Source of the DNA: Eubacteriaceae bacterium
GTDB lineage: Bacteria > Bacillota > Clostridia > Peptostreptococcales > Anaerovoracaceae
DNA length: 64,000 nt
Direction: 5' to 3'
Assembly (NCBI GenBank): GCA_902362435.1
Contig: CABIWW010000005.1
Span: 1-64,000, forward strand
A program made the position numbers and the translations under genes. A model generated the notes under the pieces. The model saw only the letters and a list, made by a program, of their open reading frames with translations, made no database searches and had not been told where the DNA came from. Positions 1-8,936 of this stretch are shown here, piece by piece; positions within the stretch are counted from its first letter, which is position 1, and the number at the start of each line of letters is the position of its first letter.

Positions 1-50
1 AAAAAAAAACAACAGAGCATACCTTTTTGAGATATACTCTGTCTTGTTGT
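1..50. terminator. Hairpin with A-run/T-rich flanks, possibly bidirectional terminator
   Basis: Bases 10-22 (CAACAGAGCATA) and about 33-49 (TATACTCTGT then CTTGTTG) can pair imperfectly. On the minus strand the hairpin is followed by nine T residues (the A-run at 1-9); on the plus strand it is followed by TTGTTTT. It could end the minus-strand MerR transcript or a plus-strand gene lying left of the window. Confidence 0.45.
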
Positions 51-70
51 TTTAAGAAACGCCCGGTCCA

Positions 71-304
71 ATGTCGCTTAACTTAATGACATTGGGGGAC
101 ATAGTGAGTTTTTTATTTGAAGAGCTTACGAGAGAAGAATGCGAGCAGATCCGTGAAGAGGATGGCTATTATCGCGGTGAAGCGGATACACAGCGTGCGA
201 TCGCGAGAAATATGATTTCGATGAAACTTGCTCCGGATGTGGTGGCAGCAGCAACCGGTCTTTCGATCGATGAACTGGAAAAAATACAGCAGGACGGTCA
301 GTGA
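71..304 (+). pseudogene. Remnant resembling the C-terminus of an Rpn/YhgA-type PD-(D/E)XK nuclease
   Basis: This 77-residue frame ends in a segment (ARNMISMKL..DVVAAATGLSIDELEKIQ) that looks like the C-terminal helix-turn-helix-like tail common in Rpn-family (YhgA-like) transposase/nuclease proteins. The catalytic PD-(D/E)XK part is missing. No Shine-Dalgarno sequence stands before the ATG, and an in-frame stop lies at 53-55. I infer a decayed fragment of a longer gene. A genuine short protein is possible but less likely. Confidence 0.4.
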
Positions 305-329
305 AGCTGACGTCCCGCTGCATTTCGGT

Positions 330-1670
330 CTATAATTTTTTCATTGCCTTCCCTGCATCGCGTGATGCGATGTAAACTATATTCGTGCGGATATCGCCGG
401 GAACGTGGTATTCGAAGAATCGGCCGGGGTCGTAGCCCTCGCTGATTTTTTTTGACTTTTTCATCAGGAAGCCGTTGCTTCTGAGCGCGGCATTCAGGAA
501 TTCCAGTGTGAAAACGTCCGGAGCAGCATCAGGATACAGCTCATGGATACGGCGCAGAGAAACTGTTCCTTTCCTGTAATATTCCGTGGTGCCCGCGATG
601 ATCGCTTCATCAGCGACATAAGGCGAGATCATGTCAAAGTAATGCTTCTGTTCAAAAAATCCCAGATTGCAGGAACCCATATAATCTATGACAGCATCGA
701 TACATCCGGTCCTGAGCGGCAGCTTGCCGTCCTGGTTGATGATATACGCTATCTTCAGATCCGGCGCAGCGTTCGCGATATGCTGCCGCATCGTCTGTAT
801 AGTTCTTTCGCTCGGCGACGTGACGATAAAAATACTGTTGTATGCAAGGTTGTCGTGACAGTGGCTGTAGAGGTACTGCATCGACATTTCAGGGAAAAGT
901 ATCACCTTGCTGTTCAGATCGATGCTTTCAAGCTCCTTGTGGATCCAGAGACTGCTCCTGTGCAGGTTTGTCATGTATTCGTTGCTGTGCTCGTCTATCG
1001 CCATCAGGAGCAGGCCGTCCTCATTGATCGAGACATTCTCCTCGCCAAAATAGCTGTACAGGAATTTATCGTCATTGTCCAGATCTTTAAGCATATCCGT
1101 GAAGATTATACCGTTGCGCAGACCGGCCTGGTATCCGCAGCTGCATGTGAGTTTTCCCTCGGTTATCGAATCGCCGGTGATCTCGACGCCGGACAGGTGA
1201 AGCCGGCTCTGGCAGTGAGGGCAGCGCAGCAGATCGACGGCAGACAGCGGGAATCCCGGGAGCTGGCTGAAAGCGCTTTTGTCATCACTGCCTGCATTTT
1301 TCCCTGCCGCATAAATGCTGCTGGCTTCGATCTCTTTGATCTTTTTATTGATGTGCCGTATGTAGGTGTTGATCCGGTGCCGCTCGGCATAAAGATCAGC
1401 TTTCTTGATGCGCAGGTATTCCAGGAGCTTTTCGTAAAGCAGGTAGTCGTCTTTGTTGTAAAAGCGGAAAATGCTCAGGTACTTGTTCAGCTCGCTTAGC
1501 TTGAAGCCCGCGTTTTTCATCGTGGTGATGATCTCCATCTCACGGCAGTCGTCGTCCTCGAAGCAGTACTGGAAGCCGTCCTTTTCCGGGACGAGCAGCC
1601 CCAGGTTTATGTAGTGCCTCACTGTTGAGACCGACGTATCGAATTTTTTTGCGAATTCCCCTATTTTCAT
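330..1670 (-). CDS. MerR-family regulator with zinc ribbon and methyltransferase-like C-terminal domain
   Basis: The protein has 446 residues when started at the ATG preceded by AAAGGGG seven bases upstream; an ATG six codons earlier is less well placed. Residues 1-70 form a typical MerR winged helix (MKIGEFAKKFDTSVSTVRHY, then a basic helix), followed by a coiled-coil-like stretch to about 120. Next comes a zinc ribbon (CPHC...CSCG, about residues 145-180). The C-terminal 250 residues look like a degenerate SAM-methyltransferase fold; I see no clean GxGxG motif, so activity is doubtful. It is divergent from the amidohydrolase gene and probably controls it, because that promoter has MerR-type geometry. 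The ligand is unknown. Confidence 0.75.
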   Translation of the reverse strand: MKIGEFAKKFDTSVSTVRHYINLGLLVPEKDGFQYCFEDDDCREMEIITTMKNAGFKLSELNKYLSIFRFYNKDDYLLYEKLLEYLRIKKADLYAERHRINTYIRHINKKIKEIEASSIYAAGKNAGSDDKSAFSQLPGFPLSAVDLLRCPHCQSRLHLSGVEITGDSITEGKLTCSCGYQAGLRNGIIFTDMLKDLDNDDKFLYSYFGEENVSINEDGLLLMAIDEHSNEYMTNLHRSSLWIHKELESIDLNSKVILFPEMSMQYLYSHCHDNLAYNSIFIVTSPSERTIQTMRQHIANAAPDLKIAYIINQDGKLPLRTGCIDAVIDYMGSCNLGFFEQKHYFDMISPYVADEAIIAGTTEYYRKGTVSLRRIHELYPDAAPDVFTLEFLNAALRSNGFLMKKSKKISEGYDPGRFFEYHVPGDIRTNIVYIASRDAGKAMKKL

Positions 1671-1766
1671 ATCTGCCCCTTTCTTCATATTGAAAATGCA
1701 CGTGTATTATAACACGAAACCTAAAGTGGCGGTTCATGTTTTGGTGTAAAAAACGAAAAAACTGTG

Positions 1767-1797
1767 TTGACTTTACCTTAAGGACACGTATTATACT
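1767..1797 (+). promoter_or_regulatory. MerR-type promoter (TTGACT - 19 bp - TATACT) with central palindrome
   Basis: TTGACT at 1767-1772 and TATACT at 1792-1797 are separated by 19 bp, the long spacer typical of MerR-activated promoters. The spacer holds a perfect 8-bp palindrome, CCTTAAGG (1776-1783). An alternative -10 (TATTAT, 1789-1794) gives a 16-bp spacer and would act without an activator. The adjacent divergent MerR gene makes the first reading attractive. Confidence 0.55.
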
Positions 1798-1909
1798 TTG
1801 TGCAAAAGCTGAGAATTTTATAAATTCACACAATTCAAAAAGCGCAGTCCGCGGTCTGCAGACCACGCCGGATATCGCGCAGCCTTTACGATATAAAGGA
1901 GGAGAAACG

Positions 1910-3535
1910 ATGAGTGCTGACAAGCTTTATGTAAATGGAGATATCTATACTGTGAACAAGGCTCAGGAATGGGTCGAAGCTGTTGCAGTAGAAGGGAAGA
2001 AGATCATTTTCGCAGGCGATAGAGCCGATGCCGAAAAGTATTGCGGCGACAGTACCGAGATATGCGATCTTGACGGGAAGATGATGCTGCCGGGATTCAT
2101 AGACGGGCACTGCCATCCTGTGCTGGCGGCGCATGTGCTGTCAGGGATAGTGTTCGATATAGAGTGGACGCTCGAGGAATGTCTGGCTGAGATCAGGAGA
2201 TACGTGGACGAGCATCCCGACAATAAGACATATTTCGGACTCGGATATGCTGAATGGATGTTTGACGAGCATGGTCCGAGGAAAGAACTGCTGGATGACA
2301 TCTGCAGCGACAAGCCGATGTTCATGATGGGAAGCGGCGGGCACGAAGGATGGGGCAACAGCTGCTGCTTCAGAGAAGCCGGGATAACAAAGGACACACC
2401 GGATCCGCTGCCGGGACTTCACTATTTCTCCAGAGATGAAGAAGGTGAACCTGCGGGGCATATAGTGGAAGGCAGGAGTGAAGCGCTCATATTGTCAAAG
2501 ATAAACTTTTTCCATGAGGAGACAGTCACGAACCTGATGCTGGAAAATTCTGCGGAATATGCTGCGATGGGCGTTACGGGCACGGCTGATATGGGGATGT
2601 ACAGTTACCTTGAAGACCAGTATTACGCTGCGATAGATAAAGTCAGAGCAAGCGGGAAATATCTGCAGCGGTTCGCGGGATGCACGTGCCATGTGGAAGA
2701 CCCGGGAGCTGTCGACGGCAGGATAGCGGCGCTGCTGAAAGCACGCGAGAAGTATGATGACGATCTGTTCCGTATGAATTTCCTCAAGATCATAAATGAC
2801 GGGACTATGGAAAGCCGTACTGCTGCTCTCAGCGAGCCGTATCCTGAGGACGGTTCTGTGGTGGAGCCGCTGATGGATGAGGCGGTCGCTGCGGAGGCAG
2901 GGTTAAAGGCAGCGAAGGCCGGGCTTGATATCAATATGCATGCCATAGGCGATGTTGCCGTGAAGTCCGTGGTCGCAATGGCAAAAGCTGTGCGAGAGGC
3001 GGGATACGATGACTGCCGCATCACTTGCTCACATTCACAGTACATAGCGCCTGACGACATACCGCTGTTCGGCAGATATGATATCGTCGCGAATGCCACC
3101 GGAGTGTGGTTTTACGGAAACCCGCTGATGGACAAGGTGCTCGGACATATCAACAACGAGACTTTCCGAATGAGGAGCCTGATCGACGGCGGTGCTAAAA
3201 TGGCGCTCGGCAGCGATTTTCCTGTCGACGAATACGGCAGAGAACCGCTGAAGAGCATAGAGATGTGTGCGACCAGAAGGATGTACGGGCAGCATGATGC
3301 GCCGGTGCTCGAGCCGGCCGACGAAGTGACGACAGTAAAAGAAGCCATCGAGGGCTTTACGATAAATAACGCATATCAGATGCATATGGATGATGTGACC
3401 GGATCTATCGAAGCCGGCAAGTACGCCGATTTTGTGATCCTGGAGGAAAACATACTTGAGATCCCGCTGGAAAGGATCCACGAGGTGAAGGTATGCGAGA
3501 CTGTAATGGACGGAAAAACGACGTACAGGGCATGA
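1910..3535 (+). CDS. Amidohydrolase family 3 (YtcJ-like) metal-dependent hydrolase
   Basis: The 541-residue protein starts at the ATG preceded by AAAGGAGG; the frame is open further upstream but has no ribosome site there. Motifs of the amidohydrolase superfamily are visible: GFIDGHCHP near residue 65 (metal-binding HxH), NMHAIGD near 345 (metal His) and GSDFPVDE near 440 (metal Asp). Length and motif order fit the amidohydrolase_3 group (YtcJ, N-acyl hydrolase-like). The substrate cannot be deduced; members of the group cleave N-acyl or cyclic amide bonds. No signal peptide is seen, so it is cytoplasmic. The neighbouring amino-acid permease suggests that its product or substrate is an amino-acid derivative. 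Confidence 0.85.
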   Translation: MSADKLYVNGDIYTVNKAQEWVEAVAVEGKKIIFAGDRADAEKYCGDSTEICDLDGKMMLPGFIDGHCHPVLAAHVLSGIVFDIEWTLEECLAEIRRYVDEHPDNKTYFGLGYAEWMFDEHGPRKELLDDICSDKPMFMMGSGGHEGWGNSCCFREAGITKDTPDPLPGLHYFSRDEEGEPAGHIVEGRSEALILSKINFFHEETVTNLMLENSAEYAAMGVTGTADMGMYSYLEDQYYAAIDKVRASGKYLQRFAGCTCHVEDPGAVDGRIAALLKAREKYDDDLFRMNFLKIINDGTMESRTAALSEPYPEDGSVVEPLMDEAVAAEAGLKAAKAGLDINMHAIGDVAVKSVVAMAKAVREAGYDDCRITCSHSQYIAPDDIPLFGRYDIVANATGVWFYGNPLMDKVLGHINNETFRMRSLIDGGAKMALGSDFPVDEYGREPLKSIEMCATRRMYGQHDAPVLEPADEVTTVKEAIEGFTINNAYQMHMDDVTGSIEAGKYADFVILEENILEIPLERIHEVKVCETVMDGKTTYRA

Positions 3536-3564
3536 TGTCGCATCGCGATCCGGAAAATCACAGG

Positions 3565-3585
3565 AATAGTCCACGGTGGACTATT
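3565..3585. promoter_or_regulatory. Perfect 21-bp palindrome (operator candidate)
   Basis: The arms AATAGTCCAC and GTGGACTATT flank a single G. No T-run follows, so it is a poor terminator. It lies 30 bp after the amidohydrolase stop and about 150 bp before the permease start, which would suit an operator or an mRNA 3'-end hairpin. Confidence 0.4.
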
Positions 3586-3732
3586 GAATCCGGTCAGGTG
3601 AGGGTGTACATTTTATTCATAATATTTCATAAGTTCACAAACCGTAAGGGGTGTGTATAAAAAGGTCGTCTTTTAGTTGTTTGGGGACGATCAGGAATTA
3701 TTTACTATTTATTGCTGGAAAGGAGACTGACT

Positions 3733-5373
3733 ATGTCAAAAGCAAACTATACGGGCGGTCAGATACTGACTGACGTAACGCCGGGCTTGAAAAAGACACA
3801 TTTCACGCTGCCGGCGATGATCTTTTTCCTTTACTGCGCATGCGCAGGAGGTGCATTCGGAGTAGAGTCGATGATCTCTTCATCGGGTCCGGGACTCACT
3901 CTTATTTTACTCGTACTTATCCCTATCCTCTGGGCTCTTCCTATCGGACTTTACTGCTCGGAACTCACTAACCTGATACCTGTAGATGCGGGTCCGTATG
4001 TATGGACGAGAATGGCTTTCGGAGAATTCTGGGGATTCGCATTCGGTTTCTGGATGGCGCTGGCTATGTACCTGACAGGGGCAGCATACGTGGTGCTTGC
4101 CGTTGATTACATAGGAAACATAATCGCGCTGTCACCGGCAGTGGCATTTATGATCAAGGCTGCATTCATAATCATATTCACGATAGTGAACCTGAGAGGT
4201 CTTGAAGAAGTAAGTACACTCAGTACGATATTCTGTGTGATCATCCTGGTCGCATTCGCTGCAGTAGCTGTAGTAGGTCTGGCTCACTGGACCAACAATC
4301 CGTTCGATCCTGTGATGGTACAGGGCGAAAACGCATTCTCCAGCTGGGGTACAGGCATCGCGATCGGCGTATGGATGTACTGCGGATATGTAGTTATCGC
4401 ATATATCGGCGGTGAGGTGGAGAATCCTCAGATCATCCCTAAGGGCATGAAGATCTGTATCGTTCTCATAACACTGAGTTATCTGCTGCCTACACTCGGC
4501 GGGATCGTATCCACAGGTCCGTGGGAAGAATGGGGCATCAATATCGACTATGCTACGGTACTTTCAAGGAATCTGGCGCCATGGGCAGGCGTTGCATTCA
4601 TGATCTGTGCAGTTATCGCACAGTGCTCTATCTTCAATGCATCGATCACGTCAGCAACGAGATCGTTCATACCTATGGCTCAGGACAACCTTTGCCCTAA
4701 ATTCCTGGCGAAGCTGTCACCTAAGAGAGGCGTGCCTGTGATCCCTATCCTGATCCTGGCAGTTGTGAATCTGATCCTGGTAAATATCAACTTCGAAGTG
4801 CTTGTAACTATACTTTCACCGGTACTCTTCGTACTGTACGTAGGACTGGCATTCGCATATGCAAAACTGAGAAAAGACTATCCTGTTGAGAAGAGAGGTC
4901 TGTATGCTGTAAAGGGCGGCAAGCTTGCGGTAGTATACATCTGTGGCGGTCCTTTACTTGTGGGAATCATCAGCTTTCTGGTAAACGGAACCAACTACTT
5001 CCTGCTCGGATTCGTCGCTATCCTGGCGGCAGTCATATTCTATCCTATATGTAAATGGATATACGGCGGACTTTACAAGAAGGATCCGGAAGCATATCCT
5101 ATCAACCCTAAGACAAGGCTCGCCAAGGGCGACCTGGGGAGATTCGGTATATTCTTCCTGCTGTTCGGATTCGTGGCATTCGCAGGCTCATTCTTCCTGC
5201 AGTGGTATGAAGGCGGCTGGGGTCCTGCATATTATCTCGAAACGTATGGTTCGGGAATAATGAGCAACTTTGACCTGATGCTGAGCATCGCTCGCTGGGG
5301 CGGAGTGGTACTGCTTGTTCTCGGCGTGATATTCTACTTCATAGGAAAGAAAGTAGATCCGGCTGACAAATAG
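3733..5373 (+). CDS. APC-superfamily amino-acid permease
   Basis: This is a 546-residue integral membrane protein with about twelve to fourteen hydrophobic segments. The N-terminal signature of the amino acid-polyamine-organocation family is visible: LKKTHFTLPAMIFFLYCACAGGAFGVESMISSSGPG, that is a broken helix 1 with a Gly-rich unwound site; later comes PVDAGPYVWTRMAFGEFWGF. The start is set by AAGGAG at 3719-3724; an ATG seven codons upstream lacks a ribosome site. It follows the amidohydrolase, separated by 197 bp with its own palindrome, and is closed by a strong terminator. It probably moves an amino acid or amine; the direction and substrate are unknown. Confidence 0.85.
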   Translation: MSKANYTGGQILTDVTPGLKKTHFTLPAMIFFLYCACAGGAFGVESMISSSGPGLTLILLVLIPILWALPIGLYCSELTNLIPVDAGPYVWTRMAFGEFWGFAFGFWMALAMYLTGAAYVVLAVDYIGNIIALSPAVAFMIKAAFIIIFTIVNLRGLEEVSTLSTIFCVIILVAFAAVAVVGLAHWTNNPFDPVMVQGENAFSSWGTGIAIGVWMYCGYVVIAYIGGEVENPQIIPKGMKICIVLITLSYLLPTLGGIVSTGPWEEWGINIDYATVLSRNLAPWAGVAFMICAVIAQCSIFNASITSATRSFIPMAQDNLCPKFLAKLSPKRGVPVIPILILAVVNLILVNINFEVLVTILSPVLFVLYVGLAFAYAKLRKDYPVEKRGLYAVKGGKLAVVYICGGPLLVGIISFLVNGTNYFLLGFVAILAAVIFYPICKWIYGGLYKKDPEAYPINPKTRLAKGDLGRFGIFFLLFGFVAFAGSFFLQWYEGGWGPAYYLETYGSGIMSNFDLMLSIARWGGVVLLVLGVIFYFIGKKVDPADK

Positions 5374-5417
5374 GGCGTCATAGTAACTATAGAAATCCCT
5401 AAAAAACATATATAGGA

Positions 5418-5476
5418 AACAGGCCTGCCGGTGCTGTGCTGATATTAGTCGGTACAGTACCATGCGGGTCTGTTTT
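5418..5476 (+). terminator. Rho-independent terminator after the permease
   Basis: A long stem with G-U pairs forms between AACAGGCCTGCCGGTGCTGT and ACAGTACCATGCGGGTCTGTT, followed by TTTT. It ends the permease transcript. Confidence 0.7.
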
Positions 5477-5540
5477 GCTGTAAAAACAATACGAAAACCA
5501 GTCATATGAAAAGCAGAGAACTCGAATGAAAAGGTCTCTG

Positions 5541-5788
5541 GTTTACAGGTGCCATCTTTGGTAAAATCATTGAAAATCTCGCCCTTTCAGGAAAGGTGAT
5601 TACCAAGAGTGACAAATCATCCGGGATTCTTTGGTAAATTTTTTCATAAAATATGGCATTTTATGCGTTTAAAATACCAAGAATCAGTACTCGATTTTTG
5701 GTTATTGGTATTCTTCATCAAAAAAAGAGACGAAAAACGGCTGTTTTTACCAATAACAGACATTCGGCAAATGAGTTTTGGTTTTTCT
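5541..5788 (+). repeat. Structured intergenic repeat, copy A
   Basis: This noncoding stretch is homologous, over about 240 bases, to 14451-14717 read on the opposite strand. Shared blocks include ATTACCAAG (5599), AATACCAAGAA (5673), GGCTGTTTTTACCAA (5739) and a final TTTTGGTTTTT. Several pairs can form stems: ATTACCAAGA with TTTGGTAAAT (5630-5639); CATAAAAT with ATTTTATG just after; AATACCAA with TTGGTATT (5705-5712); CTGTT with AACAG (5741-5759), extended by CGAA/TTCG. No credible gene lies here. It fills most of the 534-bp gap before the surface-protein gene. Confidence 0.7.
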
Positions 5789-5907
5789 ATAAGCAGACGG
5801 CAGGCGGGCATGATATACAAAACAAATTGCACTTACAGGGTGGGTGTGTTAAAATTTATTCAGAAAATTCGACACGATTTTATTTCGGAAGAGAGGAAGG
5901 AGTTAAG

Positions 5908-7536
5908 ATGAAAAAGAGAGTAGTATATATGCTGTTATGCTTCATGCTGTGCATGGTGTCAATACCGGCTGCGGCATTTGCAGACAGTGAGACACCGGCA
6001 GTGCCGGCTACGTGGAGCGACTATGCTGCGACAGCATTTGCGGGCGGCAGCGGAACGGAGGCTGATCCATATCAGATCGAGACAGCAGAGCAGCTGGCAA
6101 AACTGGCAGCAGATATCAATACAGGAATTGTAGACCTGGATCACAGCAAAGAATATTTCAAGCTGACAAAAGATATCGACTTGTCGGCACACAGGTGGAT
6201 ACCGATCGGATCGGGATCGGCAAATAGATCTTTTCATGCATTTTCCGGATATTTTGACGGAAATGACAAAACGATTACAGGGCTTCGCGTAGACGAAAGC
6301 GACGATCATTTCAGCGCAGGTCTATTCGGAAACTTTAGTGGATATGAGATCAAAAATCTGAAAATCAAAGACGCATATGTCAAAACAGAGTCAGGCGATG
6401 AGACTGAAAATGCAGGCATACTTATCGGATCAGCAGCTCAAGGATATGGCATGACGACCAGTGTAAAGGATTGCTCCGTGAGCGGTATCGTGGAAAGTAA
6501 CAGTGCGCGTACCGGCGGCTTTGCTGGAGATAACAGTTACGGTACTTATGAGAACTGTACAGCTGATGTAAAAGTAATAGGTGCAGGTTGTGCAGGAGGC
6601 TTTGTCGGTGAAGATTTTAAAGGAACATATAAAAACTGTACAGCTGAAGGCAATGTCAGCGGATCCTGGTCAGTCGGCGGCTTTGCAGGAGTTCTGTTCT
6701 CTGAGAGCAAAGCAGACCATTGTGCTGCCCAGGGAAAAGTCACTGCAAGCGACTGGAACGCTGGCGGCTTTGCAGGATATGTCGAAGAGGGTGTAACGAT
6801 CAGCAACTGCGTTGCAGCCGGAGATGTTGAAAGCACAGTCGACGGATGGGAACCAAAAGTCGGCGGCTTTGCAGGAACGGTCGATGGGAATAGTAAAGCA
6901 AATACTGTTTCAAACAGCCATGCGGCAGGAAAAGTGACGAGTGCAAGTAAAGATTTCAAAGCAGGCGGCTTTGCAGGCGCTCTGATAGAGACTAATAACT
7001 TTGCTTCATGCTCTTTCGATGTGGAAAAGAATGCAGTTCTCAAGGCAAAAGGCGGCACTGAAGCGGCAGAGATCGAAGGTGTTGAAGCGGCTTCAACTCA
7101 GAAAGTTAAAGCAAACGTCTGCAGAGACTACTACGGAAAACATGAGCTGAAGGAAGTCCCGGGAAAAGCTGCAAACTGTCTTGAAGACGGTGTTGAAACA
7201 TACTGGATGTGCGATAACTGTGGCAGCATGTACTCGGATAAGGAACAGATGACGATGATCACGGAACCGGTGGTTATCAAGGCGACCGGCCATAAGTTCG
7301 GCGAGTGGAAAGTGATTAAGGAAGCGACTGCCTCAGAGAAAGGCGAAAAGCAGCGCACTTGCCAGGTATGCCAGTTCGTAGAAAAAGCTGAGATACCGGC
7401 GACAGGCGCACCTGTAAATGACAAGTCAGCTGCAACAGGCGACAGCAGCATGCCGATCCTTTACGGGATCCTGGCGTTGGCAGCTCTCGCAGGAGCAGGC
7501 GCAGTCATTGTGACTAGAAAGAAAAGGATGAACTAG
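5908..7536 (+). CDS. Secreted GLUG-repeat surface protein with C-terminal membrane anchor
   Basis: The 542-residue protein starts at an ATG preceded by GGAAGGAG. Residues 1-27 form a signal peptide ending AAAFA. From about residue 60 to 370 there are repeated GGFAG motifs spaced by some 25-40 residues with conserved Asn-Cys pairs; these are GLUG repeats, which build beta-helical surface proteins. Residues about 395-505 hold two short Cys-pair modules (CDNCG, CQVCQ). The C-terminus has AATGD, a hydrophobic helix and a basic tail, similar to a sortase sorting signal though the motif is degenerate. It probably sits on the cell wall or membrane outer face. The downstream gene encodes another surface protein with a better sorting motif. 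Confidence 0.8.
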   Translation: MKKRVVYMLLCFMLCMVSIPAAAFADSETPAVPATWSDYAATAFAGGSGTEADPYQIETAEQLAKLAADINTGIVDLDHSKEYFKLTKDIDLSAHRWIPIGSGSANRSFHAFSGYFDGNDKTITGLRVDESDDHFSAGLFGNFSGYEIKNLKIKDAYVKTESGDETENAGILIGSAAQGYGMTTSVKDCSVSGIVESNSARTGGFAGDNSYGTYENCTADVKVIGAGCAGGFVGEDFKGTYKNCTAEGNVSGSWSVGGFAGVLFSESKADHCAAQGKVTASDWNAGGFAGYVEEGVTISNCVAAGDVESTVDGWEPKVGGFAGTVDGNSKANTVSNSHAAGKVTSASKDFKAGGFAGALIETNNFASCSFDVEKNAVLKAKGGTEAAEIEGVEAASTQKVKANVCRDYYGKHELKEVPGKAANCLEDGVETYWMCDNCGSMYSDKEQMTMITEPVVIKATGHKFGEWKVIKEATASEKGEKQRTCQVCQFVEKAEIPATGAPVNDKSAATGDSSMPILYGILALAALAGAGAVIVTRKKRMN

Positions 7537-7668
7537 ATCATAGAGCATGCACGGACGCCGGATCTGTGATCCTTTGGAACCATAGATACAGAGCTGTGAT
7601 AGGCGAAGAGGTTCTGTCAGTCCGGTGTCGACTGATGTGCAGGCGCATATGAATGAAAGGGAGGTTTT

Positions 7669-8838
7669 ATGAAGAAACGATTTACAGCAGTAGTGATGGG
7701 CCTGTTGCTTCTCATACTGCTGATACCTTCGACAGTATTTGCAGACAGCATACCTGCGATAGTGGGGGATCTCGATCTTACGAAAGGAAATCATGCGGAC
7801 AAGACGCTGGCAAAAGACGGTTATGAATGGGATTTAGCCACGAATACTCTTACGATACAGGATCTGGCAGTTACAGGAGATATAATTCTTCCGAAACGAG
7901 ACTGTACGATTAATGTAAAGGGAGAATGCAGTGCGCAGAATGTAACAAGGAATGACAGCGGAGCAAACCAGGCAACTTTGGCGAAAGGTGTACAGGGCGC
8001 TTCTTTTAAAGGGCATTTTGATGTTGCCGGCAATCTGACATTTACAGATCTGACGGTGATCGAGTCTGCGATCTCCAACGGCAATGTTGGAGCTGAAAAT
8101 GCAGTGTTGAAGCTTGAAAACAGTAATGTCACACTGACGCATTTATCGTGGATGACAAATGGCGGTATCGATCTTGTTAACAGTAGTCTGACGGTTGCAG
8201 ACAACGGTACATTTGGCCAGTTCTGGACAGAAAAGATAACGATGGATGATGATTCTGTCATTGAGTCCTTCAGCGCATTATCGAATTACGGCAATGTGGG
8301 AATGGAAGGATTTCACTCCGTTCAGGATTATATTGCAGTGCCTAAGGGCGGAAGTTTTGTAAACGTAGGTGACAGACCTGTAACAATTGCCGATAAAAGT
8401 GGAATGGCAGTGAGCCACTTCATCCTCAAAGCACCTGCCGAAAAGTGTCAGATCGACCTCAAGGCTTCGCCGGCTGAAGGCGGAACGGTGAGCGGTGCAG
8501 GCGAATATGACTGCGACGCTCGCGTTACCGTGAAGGCTGAAGCGAACAAGGGCTATCATTTCGTACGCTGGGAAGACTGGCAGGGAAATATCGTAAGCAA
8601 GGACGCAGCATACAGCTTCACTGTGAAAGAAACAACGACACTGACTGCAGTCTTTGCAAAGGACGGCGCGACACCTGCGCAGCCGGGTGGAACGGACCAG
8701 AACACAGACAAGGGCACAGCGCCTAAAACAGGCGACAATGCTCATCCGGTGATCTGGATCGCACTGCTTGCAGTGAGCGTACTGGGTATCGCAGCTGTGG
8801 CGGTATTTGGCAGAAAACACGCGTCACAGAAAAAATAA
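7669..8838 (+). CDS. Secreted surface protein with InlB-type repeat and APKTGD sorting signal
   Basis: This is a 389-residue protein. Residues 1-26 are a signal peptide (ending TVFA), and GGGAGG precedes the ATG. Residues about 30-255 contain Asn-rich strands suggestive of a beta-helix. Residues about 262-330 form a 'bacterial repeat' (divergent InlB B-repeat): GGTVSGAGEY..., then GYHFVRWEDWQG and TLTAVFAKDG. A short Pro/Gly linker leads to APKTGD, a hydrophobic helix and a basic tail, a plausible sortase substrate signal. No sortase gene is in the window. It lies 132 bp after the GLUG protein on the same strand and may share its expression. Confidence 0.8.
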   Translation: MKKRFTAVVMGLLLLILLIPSTVFADSIPAIVGDLDLTKGNHADKTLAKDGYEWDLATNTLTIQDLAVTGDIILPKRDCTINVKGECSAQNVTRNDSGANQATLAKGVQGASFKGHFDVAGNLTFTDLTVIESAISNGNVGAENAVLKLENSNVTLTHLSWMTNGGIDLVNSSLTVADNGTFGQFWTEKITMDDDSVIESFSALSNYGNVGMEGFHSVQDYIAVPKGGSFVNVGDRPVTIADKSGMAVSHFILKAPAEKCQIDLKASPAEGGTVSGAGEYDCDARVTVKAEANKGYHFVRWEDWQGNIVSKDAAYSFTVKETTTLTAVFAKDGATPAQPGGTDQNTDKGTAPKTGDNAHPVIWIALLAVSVLGIAAVAVFGRKHASQKK

Positions 8839-8936
8839 ACGCAGGCAAAGTAAATACATGATATGAATATAAGCGGATCGCAAGCGCCGAGAACGATGCA
8901 CCGGCGATGACACGATCGGATACAGCTTTGCAAAAG

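Noticed and set aside
543..1499. 318-codon plus-strand open frame opposite the MerR gene
   Set aside because: It is the antisense shadow of a clear MerR-family gene; it has no ribosome site and no family features.
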